Source: Thiothrix sp.
GTDB taxonomy: Bacteria > Pseudomonadota > Gammaproteobacteria > Thiotrichales > Thiotrichaceae
Assembly (NCBI GenBank): GCA_011375245.1
Contig: DRMA01000025.1
Coordinates: 1-6,178 of the forward strand
Direction: 5' to 3'
Length of the DNA: 6,178 bases
Below the pieces are notes generated by a model. It had not been told where the DNA came from. It worked only from the letters and a program-made list of their open reading frames with translations, and did no database searches. The position numbers were made by a program, and so were the translations under genes. Positions 1 through 6,159 of this stretch are shown piece after piece (position 1 is the first letter of the stretch; each line of letters starts with the position of its first letter).

Positions 1-985
1 CTTCTATTCGTGCCTGTGTATTTTTAGGTGTTGATGAAGGCATAACGCCATGAGTAGCAGGCTTTTTCACTTGCTTCTGAGAAACAGTTTTCCTTGCTAA
101 TTTTGAACGATATTTACGCCATTCAGATGAGTGCTTGTAAATGTTTGATTTTGCCTTAGCATAAGAAATACGCAAAGCATCCCTTCTTGATGGGCGACTC
201 AGCAAAGCACCTGCTTTTAGGTTATTAATATTTCTCTTTCTAAAAGCAGTTGGATTAGCGCGAAAAATAGCCATCATCATTTGCTCTGTACGTACACCTC
301 TATACCCTAGCTTCTTGGCAACCTTATATAAGCTATCCCCACGAACAACTCTATATTTTTTTGTATGTGCACGTTTGCTTGCTTGAGTAACGCTACGCTG
401 TTTTGAAGTCGTAGCATTACGCGCAGGAGCAATAGTTCTTTTAGATACTTGTTTCTCTGGATGTGAGGCTTGTTGTTGAGGCGTTCTTTTTGCTACAACT
501 TGTTGTTGGCGTTTAGGCTCAGCACGAACACCTACCGTATTATTGCTTACGGCAGTACCTGGCTGAACTAAAACAGGAGGGTCTAATAAAACAGTGTACT
601 CTTTTAACAGTTGTCCATTAGGCCAACTAACTTCTAAAAGGAAGTTTAAAAATGGCTGATTTATCGGCTGATCAGAACTGACGAAAATAACAGGCTTGCC
701 ATTTTCAACACTTGGCGTAAAGCTGATGCTATCTAAATACTTTGGTCGTTCAATTCCGACACGCCTAAACACTTCAGGCGAAGCAATACGAACTTTTAAA
801 CGTCTGGTGTCAGCAGCACTTGCTGACAATAAATTAATTTTAGCACGGAATGGCTGATTCAAATGAGAGCTAGATTCGATCTCTCCTAAACCTAAAGCAT
901 AGGTGGCAGATGAGTATGAAACAGCTAGACACACAGCTAAACTCAAGGCTTTTTTATTCACGAATGTAATCCCCTTAAACAGCAT
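1..985 (-). CDS. fimV: FimV-family LysM protein, N-terminal part (runs off the window)
   Basis: This is the first 328 codons of an open frame that continues past the window edge. Residues about 1-30 form a signal peptide (basic start, hydrophobic core, likely cut after TYA). Next comes the FimV signature: LGLGEI at 31-36, HLNQPFRAKI at 41-50, and WPNGQLLKEYTVLLDPP at 121-137. A Gln/Lys-rich linker (about 140-208) leads to a LysM peptidoglycan-binding motif at about 210-265 (YRVVRGDSLYKVAKKLG...). In the family, FimV is an inner-membrane protein with a periplasmic LysM that organises cell-pole components and type IV pilus or type II secretion assembly; its coiled-coil and cytoplasmic TPR end lies outside the window. 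I chose ATG at 985 because AAGGAG sits 9 nt upstream. An in-frame GTG at 961 also has AAGGGG 9 nt upstream and would start MNKKALSL. The stretch after the LysM is unusually Lys/Arg-rich. The identification is firm; the exact start is not. Confidence 0.9.
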   Translation of the reverse strand, partial: MLFKGITFVNKKALSLAVCLAVSYSSATYALGLGEIESSSHLNQPFRAKINLLSASAADTRRLKVRIASPEVFRRVGIERPKYLDSISFTPSVENGKPVIFVSSDQPINQPFLNFLLEVSWPNGQLLKEYTVLLDPPVLVQPGTAVSNNTVGVRAEPKRQQQVVAKRTPQQQASHPEKQVSKRTIAPARNATTSKQRSVTQASKRAHTKKYRVVRGDSLYKVAKKLGYRGVRTEQMMMAIFRANPTAFRKRNINNLKAGALLSRPSRRDALRISYAKAKSNIYKHSSEWRKYRSKLARKTVSQKQVKKPATHGVMPSSTPKNTQARIE

Positions 986-1059
986 ACCGCTAAACTCCTT
1001 CATATCTCTAAATGCTGACCTAATTGCCGCTTAGAAAGAATGATTAACGATGATTTATT

Positions 1060-1088
1060 ATTATAATGTTTACAAAATAATACCTCTA
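1060..1088 (-). promoter_or_regulatory. Candidate sigma-70 promoter for fimV
   Basis: On the minus strand a perfect TATAAT lies at 1065-1060. The -35 region is poor: TAGAGG or TTAGAG at 17-18 nt spacing, about three of six matches to TTGACA. Transcription would begin near 1053 and give a leader of about 68 nt before the ATG at 985. A promoter is expected here because fimV is separated from asd by 280 nt and has an unrelated function. Only the -10 is convincing. Confidence 0.35.
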
Positions 1089-1118
1089 AAATGTTTATAG
1101 AGATATCCAGAGGTATTA
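1078..1118. repeat. 10-bp perfect inverted repeat upstream of fimV
   Basis: TAATACCTCT at 1078-1087 is exactly mirrored by AGAGGTATTA at 1109-1118, with a 21-nt centre. The fimV-proximal arm overlaps the -35 region of the candidate fimV promoter, so it could be an operator. It could equally form a hairpin near the end of the asd transcript. A second, mutually exclusive pairing exists: TATAGAG at 1096-1102 with CTCTATA at 1124-1130. There is no U-run on the minus-strand transcript, so it is not a classical intrinsic terminator. The rest of the 986-1265 gap shows only a weak TGTCA-CTTTC-TGACA dyad at 1205-1219 and no gene. Confidence 0.5.
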
Positions 1119-1265
1119 CCCTCCTCTATAGTGCAATTTGTATCAAATACGCCATGAATAGTAACTGAATACAGGCAATTAAGCTGTCACAAGCCGACCA
1201 AGCATGTCACTTTCTGACAAAGTTGGCACATTTGGAAGGCTAAAGGGTAGATTTAACAATAAAAA

Positions 1266-2285
1266 CTATAAATAATCCTTAATTAATACTTCTGCTATTT
1301 GAATACTATTTAGTGCAGCACCTTTGCGAACATTATCGGCAACAACCCACATATTCAGCCCACTGTGATGTGAAATATCTTCACGAATACGACCAACATA
1401 AACTGGGTCTGTATTGACACCCTCAGTCACTGCTGTTGGATAACCACCATCTACGCGATCATCAATGACGACAACACCTGGGGCTGCATTCAAAAGCTCT
1501 GTAGCATACTCGACAGATATTTTCTCTCGCGTTTCTATATGTATTGCTTCTGAATGTCCATAAAAGACAGGAACACGAACAGCAGTAGGGTTAACAAGAA
1601 TATCATCATCTTCAAATATCTTGCGGGTTTCCCAAACCATCTTCATTTCCTCTTTAGTATAGCCATTATCCATAAATACATCAATCTGAGGTAAAACATT
1701 GAAAGCAATCTGTTTGGGGTAAGTCTTTACAGTTACTTCTTTTGCATTTAATAAAGCAGCAGTTTGAGATGCCAACTCTTCTATTGCAGGCTTACCTGTC
1801 CCAGAAACAGCTTGGTAGGTTGCGACATTAATTCTGGTAATTTTTACTGCGTCATGTATGGGTTTTAAAGCAACCAACATCTGAATGGTAGAACAATTCG
1901 GATTAGCGATAATTCCTTTATTGGTATAATCAGCGACAGCATGAGGGTTTACCTCTGGAACAACGAGAGGAATATCGTCTTCGTAGCGAAATTCAGAAGT
2001 ATTATCGATAACAACACATCCTGCTTTTGCTGCAATAGGTGCATATATCTTAGAGATTGCTCCACCTGGTGAAAATAAACCAATTTGTACTTTTGAAAAA
2101 TCAAAATCTGCTAAATTCTCTACTACAATGGTTTTATCACCAAACTCAACTCTCATACCCACAGAGCGCTCACTAGCCAATGCATAGACTTTACCAACAG
2201 GAAAATCTCGTTCAGCTAGAATAGATAGCATTGTCTCCCCTACTGCCCCTGTCGCACCCACTACTGCTACATCAAATGTTCTCAT
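1266..2285 (-). CDS. asd: Aspartate-semialdehyde dehydrogenase
   Basis: Asd reduces L-aspartyl-4-phosphate with NADPH to L-aspartate 4-semialdehyde in the cytoplasm. This is the branch point to lysine and diaminopimelate, threonine, methionine and isoleucine. The 339-residue length suits the shorter Asd form found next to leuB in Pseudomonas-type genomes. The Rossmann nucleotide loop GATGAVG is at residues 10-16. The catalytic cysteine is Cys131 in NPNCST. The substrate-binding stretch YQAVSGTGK is at 157-165, and the active-site histidine is His244 in VPVFYGHSEA. All key residues are present and the frame is intact. The ATG at 2285 has AAGG 9 nt upstream. It follows leuB by 107 nt, so it may be read through from the leu operon, be expressed from its own promoter, or both. 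Confidence 0.96.
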   Translation of the reverse strand: MRTFDVAVVGATGAVGETMLSILAERDFPVGKVYALASERSVGMRVEFGDKTIVVENLADFDFSKVQIGLFSPGGAISKIYAPIAAKAGCVVIDNTSEFRYEDDIPLVVPEVNPHAVADYTNKGIIANPNCSTIQMLVALKPIHDAVKITRINVATYQAVSGTGKPAIEELASQTAALLNAKEVTVKTYPKQIAFNVLPQIDVFMDNGYTKEEMKMVWETRKIFEDDDILVNPTAVRVPVFYGHSEAIHIETREKISVEYATELLNAAPGVVVIDDRVDGGYPTAVTEGVNTDPVYVGRIREDISHHSGLNMWVVADNVRKGAALNSIQIAEVLIKDYL

Positions 2286-2301
2286 TTTTCTAAACCTTAA
2301 A

Positions 2302-2338
2302 TTTAAAGGACTTTTACTGATAAAAAGCCCTATTTAAA
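2302..2338 (-). promoter_or_regulatory. Long hairpin in the leuB-asd spacer
   Basis: In the minus-strand RNA, an inner stem pairs 2308-2315 with 2323-2330 (8 bp, one G-U) around a 7-nt loop. An outer stem pairs the two TTTAAA tracts at 2302-2307 and 2333-2338, with a 2-nt bulge at 2331-2332. It ends three bases before the AAGG ribosome-binding site of asd. It is not followed by a clean U-run, so a structured asd leader or a processing/stability element separating leuB from asd is more likely than a strong terminator. Function is inferred from position only. Confidence 0.45.
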
Positions 2339-2392
2339 AAATTACACTCTAAATAAACTAAAGCTATTTAATTACCCTAGATACTTTAATTG

Positions 2393-3472
2393 TTATGCTT
2401 TTAAAGCTGCGACAACTGCGTCACCCATTTCGGTTGTTGTTACTTGCTTCATACCATCGACATAAATATCAGCTGTTCGATAACCTTGCTCCAGCACCTT
2501 ATTAACAGCATCATCAATTTTTTGAGCTAACGCTGCATTGTCCAGTGAATAACGCAACATCATGCTCACAGACATTATCGTTGCTAGAGGGTTCGCAATA
2601 TTTTGCCCTTCAATATCAGGCGCAGAGCCATGTATTGGCTCATACATGCCCATACCACTAGCATTAAGTGATGCTGAAGGTAGCATACCGATTGATCCTG
2701 TTAGCATTGCTGCCGCATCGGATAAAATATCACCAAATAGATTACCTGTAACAATCACGTCAAACTGTTTTGGTTCTTTTACTAATTGCATTGCCGCATT
2801 ATCAACGTACATATGACTTAGCTCAACTTCTGGATATTCTGCTGATACACGGATAACTACCTCACGCCATAACTCAGAAACTTCCAATACATTTGCCTTA
2901 TCAACAGAGCATAAACGCTTGCCACGTTGCATCGCTATTTTAAACGCTGAGTGAGCAATACGCTCTATTTCAGATTCTTTATAAACCATTGTGTTATAAG
3001 CAAAACGCTCACCACTTTCATTCGTTTCAATTGCACGAGGTTGTCCAAAGTAAATACCACCTGTTAGCTCCCGAACGATCATAATATCTAAGCCGGCAAC
3101 CACCTCAGGACGAAGAGAAGAAGCATCTGCTAATGTCTCGTTTAAAATTGCAGGGCGTAAGTTTGAAAACAAGTCTAGATCTTCACGAATGGCTAATAAA
3201 CCACGCTCTGGACGTAATTCGCGCGGCAAATCTTCATACTGATAGCCACCAACTGCTCCTAATAAAATAGCATCTGCTGTTGCCGCTTTTTTCTTTGTAT
3301 CTTCTGGATAAGGGTGACCAGATGCATCATAGGCTGCGCCACCAATATCAGCGTACTCTAGCTCAACGTCTAGACCAAAGTCGGCGCTTAATACATCAAT
3401 TACTTTAATCGCTTCTGCAACAATCTCTTTTCCAATACCATCACCAGGTAAAACAAGAATTTTCTGTGTCAT
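2393..3472 (-). CDS. leuB: 3-isopropylmalate dehydrogenase
   Basis: LeuB oxidises (2R,3S)-3-isopropylmalate with NAD+. The product decarboxylates to 4-methyl-2-oxopentanoate, the direct precursor of leucine. The protein is 359 residues, the normal length for this homodimeric enzyme. Family motifs visible in order: GDGIG at 11-15; substrate-binding arginines Arg96, Arg106 and Arg135; RELTGGIYFG at 134-143 with catalytic Tyr141; DKANVL at 191-196 with catalytic Lys192; VDNAAMQL at 223-230 with metal ligand Asp224; GNLFGDILSD at 243-252 with Asp248 and Asp252; and the NAD loop EPIHGSAPD at 278-286. The RELTGGIYFG form and the leu-operon setting separate it from isocitrate and tartrate dehydrogenases. 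The start has only a weak GGA 6 nt upstream and follows leuD by 46 nt, consistent with one operon. Confidence 0.97.
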   Translation of the reverse strand: MTQKILVLPGDGIGKEIVAEAIKVIDVLSADFGLDVELEYADIGGAAYDASGHPYPEDTKKKAATADAILLGAVGGYQYEDLPRELRPERGLLAIREDLDLFSNLRPAILNETLADASSLRPEVVAGLDIMIVRELTGGIYFGQPRAIETNESGERFAYNTMVYKESEIERIAHSAFKIAMQRGKRLCSVDKANVLEVSELWREVVIRVSAEYPEVELSHMYVDNAAMQLVKEPKQFDVIVTGNLFGDILSDAAAMLTGSIGMLPSASLNASGMGMYEPIHGSAPDIEGQNIANPLATIMSVSMMLRYSLDNAALAQKIDDAVNKVLEQGYRTADIYVDGMKQVTTTEMGDAVVAALKA

Positions 3473-3518
3473 TTTTATTCCAAATCAATTATTTAAAGGG
3501 GAAAACTACTTAAAATGC

Positions 3519-4160
3519 TTATGATGCAAATAACCAAGGAGCTTCTTGTTTACGTTTTTCTTCATAAGCACGAATATCATCAGCATGCTGTAAAGTTAGC
3601 CCTATATCATCCAATCCATTTAACATGCAGTGCTTTCTAAAGGCATCAACTTCAAAAGCAAATGTTTCTCCTGTTGGTGTGATGACTTCTTGTTTTTCAA
3701 GATCAATCGTAAGCTCATAAGCGTCTGATGATGCGATTTCTGAAAATATTTTATCAACAATTTGTTCTGATAAAACAATCGGTAACAAGCCATTTTTAAA
3801 GCTATTATTAAAAAATATATCGGCATAGCTAGGCGCGATTATTGTACGAAAGCCGTAGTCTGTCAAAGCCCAAACAGCATGCTCACGTGATGATCCACAA
3901 CCAAAATTTTCACGCGCTAACAAAATGGAACCACCTTGATACCGAGCTTGATTTAACACAAAGTCTTTATGAAGCTCTCGCTTGCTGTGATCCATTCCTG
4001 GCTCGCCTGCCACTTTATAACGCCAGTCATCAAATAAAGTAGGACCAAAACCACTTTTCTTGACTGATTTTAGATATTGTTTAGGGATAATGGCATCCGT
4101 ATCAACATTTGCTCTATCCAAAGGGACGACTATGCCTTTATGTACTGTAAATTTTTCCAT
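3519..4160 (-). CDS. leuD: 3-isopropylmalate dehydratase, small subunit
   Basis: LeuD is the swivelling domain of isopropylmalate isomerase. It pairs with LeuC to convert 2-isopropylmalate into 3-isopropylmalate. The 213 residues match the bacterial LeuD length. Motifs: NVDTDAIIPKQYLK at 18-31, the ENFGCGSSREHAVWAL loop at 84-99 that contacts substrate, and ADIFFNNSFKNGLLPI at 113-128. It starts 2 nt after the leuC stop and has the best Shine-Dalgarno in the window, AAGGAGG at 4168-4174 inside the leuC end, 7 nt before the ATG. This arrangement suits translational coupling and balanced output of the two subunits. Nothing looks degraded. Confidence 0.97.
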   Translation of the reverse strand: MEKFTVHKGIVVPLDRANVDTDAIIPKQYLKSVKKSGFGPTLFDDWRYKVAGEPGMDHSKRELHKDFVLNQARYQGGSILLARENFGCGSSREHAVWALTDYGFRTIIAPSYADIFFNNSFKNGLLPIVLSEQIVDKIFSEIASSDAYELTIDLEKQEVITPTGETFAFEVDAFRKHCMLNGLDDIGLTLQHADDIRAYEEKRKQEAPWLFAS

Positions 4161-4162
4161 GA

Positions 4163-5593
4163 TTACGCCTCCTTAGCCAATGTTCTAATGTCAATAAAAT
4201 GACCATGAATCGCTGCTGCTGCTGCCATTGCAGGGCTGACCAAATGTGTGCGCCCTCCTTGTCCTTGACGACCTTCAAAGTTACGGTTGGAGGTCGATGC
4301 ACATCGCTCCCCTGGCTCTAAGCGATCTGCATTCATCGCCAAACACATCGAACAACCTGGCTCGCGCCATTCAAAACCAGCATCAATAAATATCTTATCC
4401 AAGCCCTCTTCTTCTGCTTGATGTTTTACCAAGCCAGAACCTGGTACAACCATTGCTAGTTTAATATTTTTCGCTACTTTATTACCTTGAGCAATCTTTG
4501 CTGCTTCACGTATATCTTCAATACGAGAGTTTGTACACGAACCGATAAACACCTTATCGACGTTAATATTATCAATCGCTTCACCTGCTTTTAAGCCCAT
4601 ATACTCGAGTGCTGCTTGAATACCATTACTTTTTACTGCATCTGTCTCATCAGCAGGGTTGGGAACTGTTGCACTAATTGGCAATACCATTTCTGGCGAT
4701 GTTCCCCATGTGACTTGAGGTTCAATTTTAGCTGCATCTAAACGTACCACTAAATCGAACTCAGCGTCGTCATCGGATACTAAATCTTGCCAAGCTTCTA
4801 CTGCTTTATCCCACGTTTCACCTGTTGGCGCAAAAGGACGACCTTTAATATAATCAATCGTTGTTTGATCGACCGCAATCATTCCTGCACGCGCACCTGC
4901 CTCAATTGCCATATTGCAAACGGTCATGCGTCCTTCGATAGATAGGTCACGGATAGCCTCTCCTGCAAACTCTATTGCATAGCCTGTCCCACCTGCGGTA
5001 CCAATTTCACCAATAATGGCTAATACAATATCTTTTGCAGTAACGCCTGCTTGTACTTTTCCATCAACAGAAATAAGCATATTTTTCATTTTTGATTGAA
5101 TTAAGCACTGTGTCGCCATCACGTGCTCAACCTCAGAAGTACCAATACCATGTGCTAATGCACCAAAAGCACCATGCGTTGAGGTATGTGAATCGCCACA
5201 TACAACTGTCATTCCTGGCAAAGTAGCACCCTGCTCTGGACCAATAACATGAACGATGCCCTGACGAATATCATCCATCAAAAACTCTTTAACGTTAAAA
5301 TCTTCACAGTTTTTATTCAGTGTTTCGACTTGAACTTTAGCAACAGGATCATCAATACCTGCTGTACCATTTCCACGATGCTGTTTCGTTGTTGGCACAT
5401 TATGGTCAGGTACTGCTAAAATGGAATTTGCGCGCCATAAACTACGTCCTGCCAACCTTAAACCTTCAAATGCTTGGGGTGATGTGACCTCATGCACTAA
5501 ATGACGGTCGATATAAAGCAAGGCTGTACCATCCTCCTCTTCCCGTACAACATGGGCATCCCATAATTTATCGTATAATGTCTTAGCTGCCAT
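4163..5593 (-). CDS. leuC: 3-isopropylmalate dehydratase, large subunit
   Basis: LeuC is the aconitase-like large subunit holding the [4Fe-4S] cluster that catalyses isomerisation of 2- to 3-isopropylmalate with LeuD. Length is 476 residues, slightly longer than the E. coli protein. Cluster ligands are visible as Cys353 in GSCTNSR and Cys414 and Cys417 in EPGCSMCLAM. Other aconitase-family motifs are VPDHNVPTTK at 61-70, CGDSHTSTHGAFGALAHGIG at 132-151 and SNRNFEGRQG at 435-444. The ATG at 5593 is preceded by GAGGGG with 5-nt spacing. It is the first gene of the minus-strand leuCDB cluster. I found no leucine-rich leader peptide ahead of it, so classical attenuation by a Leu-codon leader is not supported. 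Confidence 0.97.
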   Translation of the reverse strand: MAAKTLYDKLWDAHVVREEEDGTALLYIDRHLVHEVTSPQAFEGLRLAGRSLWRANSILAVPDHNVPTTKQHRGNGTAGIDDPVAKVQVETLNKNCEDFNVKEFLMDDIRQGIVHVIGPEQGATLPGMTVVCGDSHTSTHGAFGALAHGIGTSEVEHVMATQCLIQSKMKNMLISVDGKVQAGVTAKDIVLAIIGEIGTAGGTGYAIEFAGEAIRDLSIEGRMTVCNMAIEAGARAGMIAVDQTTIDYIKGRPFAPTGETWDKAVEAWQDLVSDDDAEFDLVVRLDAAKIEPQVTWGTSPEMVLPISATVPNPADETDAVKSNGIQAALEYMGLKAGEAIDNINVDKVFIGSCTNSRIEDIREAAKIAQGNKVAKNIKLAMVVPGSGLVKHQAEEEGLDKIFIDAGFEWREPGCSMCLAMNADRLEPGERCASTSNRNFEGRQGQGGRTHLVSPAMAAAAAIHGHFIDIRTLAKEA

Positions 5594-5689
5594 TAGAACC
5601 CCTCTTTTTATATTTAACTGAGCAGTGATCTTACTGTTTTAATAGTAATAACTCTAATTGATTATTTTCATAAAAATAAGTCTCACTAG

Positions 5690-5697
5690 GAATATAT
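5690..5697. repeat. Left 8-bp target-site duplication (GAATATAT)
   Basis: GAATATAT directly abuts the left end of the 105-bp element and is repeated exactly at the other end (5803-5810). Matching flanks right at the two inverted-repeat ends are what a transposase-made staggered cut leaves behind. Confidence 0.75.
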
Positions 5698-5802
5698 GCA
5701 ACTACTCAGCATAATCGGTAACTGCTCAGATTGCGCTCTATTTTGTTCCAGTTCAAGGCAAAAGGGCGGAGTTTAAAATTAGAGTGCAAGCTGAGTAGTT
5801 AC
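5698..5802. mobile_element. 105-bp MITE-like element, probably IS66-type
   Basis: The ends are inverted repeats: GCAACTACTCAGC at 5698-5710 and, read on the other strand, GTAACTACTCAGC at 5802-5790 (12 of 13 match). It lies between perfect 8-bp direct repeats. A second motif copy, GTAACTGCTCAG, lies 20 nt inside the left end (5718-5729). From there a longer imperfect inverted repeat runs: 5718-5744 against 5776-5802, 27 positions with four mismatches, two of them G-U-compatible in plus-strand RNA. No reading frame for a transposase exists, so any movement would depend on an enzyme supplied elsewhere. Ends starting GTAA and 8-bp duplications are the described signature of IS66-family elements; the family assignment is inferred from those two traits only. 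It sits 104 bp upstream of leuC and 133 bp upstream of the small gene. Confidence 0.75.
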
Positions 5803-5810
5803 GAATATAT
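5803..5810. repeat. Right 8-bp target-site duplication (GAATATAT)
   Basis: Exact copy of the octamer at 5690-5697, immediately outside the right inverted repeat of the element. Because both copies are perfect, the insertion is probably fairly recent. Confidence 0.75.
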
Positions 5811-5821
5811 AAGCAAGAAAT

Positions 5822-5840
5822 ACAATACGGAAAGTATTGT
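5822..5840 (+). repeat. 7-bp hairpin (ACAATAC / GTATTGT)
   Basis: ACAATAC at 5822-5828 pairs with GTATTGT at 5834-5840 around GGAAA. It lies between the mobile element and the small gene. No T-run follows on the plus strand, so it is not an obvious terminator. It may be an operator dyad, since its right arm overlaps the candidate -35 box. Confidence 0.4.
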
Positions 5841-5865
5841 TATCGACAACAAAATAACTAATAAT
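5837..5865 (+). promoter_or_regulatory. Candidate sigma-70 promoter for the small TerB-like gene
   Basis: TTGTTA at 5837-5842 and AATAAT at 5860-5865 are separated by 17 nt and match four and five of six consensus bases. Transcription would start near 5872, right at the second hairpin. An alternative TATAAT at 5908-5913 is a perfect -10, but it lacks a recognisable -35 and would leave only a leader of about 15 nt. Confidence 0.35.
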
Positions 5866-5871
5866 GAGAAG

Positions 5872-5892
5872 TATTAGGCTAAAAACCTAATA
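5872..5892 (+). promoter_or_regulatory. 7-bp leader hairpin (TATTAGG / CCTAATA)
   Basis: TATTAGG at 5872-5878 pairs perfectly with CCTAATA at 5886-5892 around a 7-nt loop. If the promoter at 5837-5865 is used, this hairpin would form at the very 5' end of the mRNA, a position that often stabilises transcripts. Its role is inferred; only the inverted repeat is seen. Confidence 0.4.
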
Positions 5893-5935
5893 ACATATTA
5901 AATTTTATATAATTAATACAATTTGGAGAAAAATC

Positions 5936-6148
5936 ATGGCTGAATGGCGACAAGTAGCAAAGGTAATGGCATTAGGAGACGGACATATTAGTATCAAAGA
6001 AGTAGAGATACTTCGCAAGGTTATTCTTGCTGATGGCAGTGCAAATAAAAGTGAATTATCTTTTTTAAAAGAAATTAAAAAAGAAGCAAAAACAACTGTA
6101 CAGGCACTTGATGATTTGATCGCTGATTGTGAAAAAGTAGCAAAATAA
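5936..6148 (+). CDS. Small TerB-like protein (70 aa), function unknown
   Basis: A 70-residue cytoplasmic protein with no signal peptide or membrane segment, predicted mostly helical and rich in Lys, Glu and Asp. It resembles the core of TerB-like domains: a Trp4 start, then two similar acidic motifs, GDGHISIKEVEIL (14-26) and ADGSANKSELSFL (32-44). Both fit the pattern DG-x(5)-E with hydrophobic positions after, so they look like an internal repeat. Asp15, Glu22, Asp33 and Glu40 are the natural metal-binding candidates by analogy with TerB. TerB domains are known from tellurite-resistance and other stress-associated systems, usually at about 110-150 residues, so this is a short version. GGAG at 5925-5928 lies 7 nt before the ATG, which supports real translation. 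It is transcribed away from leuC, and copies of the mobile element flank it on both sides. The family link is by eye; the role is unknown. Confidence 0.8.
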   Translation: MAEWRQVAKVMALGDGHISIKEVEILRKVILADGSANKSELSFLKEIKKEAKTTVQALDDLIADCEKVAK

Positions 6149-6159
6149 GAATATAAACA

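Larger units (their letters stand above)
5594..5935. other. Divergent intergenic region between leuC and the small TerB-like gene
   Basis: These 342 bp contain no credible gene. Going outward from leuC there are about 96 bp of AT-rich DNA that should contain the leuC promoter (none clear enough to assign). Then comes the direct-repeat-flanked 105-bp element. The last 125 bp, before the plus-strand gene, hold two 7-bp hairpins and a candidate promoter. A short dyad ACTG-AG-CAGT at 5617-5626 shares CTGAGCAGT with the element ends, but is too short to call a fragment of it. Confidence 0.6.

Noticed and set aside
1205..1219. TGTCA-CTTTC-TGACA dyad as an asd terminator
   Set aside because: Only 5 bp of stem, and no U-run follows on the minus strand; too weak to call a terminator.
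2562..2816. 84-codon plus-strand frame opposite leuB
   Set aside because: It lies wholly within the well-supported leuB gene on the other strand; its residues mirror leuB codons and show no family features.
3620..3826. 68-codon minus-strand frame inside leuD
   Set aside because: Out-of-frame shadow of leuD, which has every expected motif in its own frame.
3842..4042. 66-codon plus-strand frame opposite leuD
   Set aside because: Antisense shadow of leuD with no plausible ribosome-binding context or recognisable domain.
5594..5697. Possible leucine attenuator leader peptide upstream of leuC
   Set aside because: The only short frame I found on the minus strand reads MKIIN and has no leucine codons; no terminator/antiterminator pair with a U-run is present.
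5698..5802. CRISPR or riboswitch explanation for the repeated GTAACTRCTCAG motifs
   Set aside because: Only two direct copies 20 nt apart plus one inverted copy, with terminal placement and flanking octamer duplication; this fits a transposable element, not a spacer array or an aptamer.
5864..5890. Eight-codon plus-strand mini-ORF (MRSIRLKT) overlapping the leader hairpin
   Set aside because: No ribosome-binding site precedes it, and such short frames are expected by chance.
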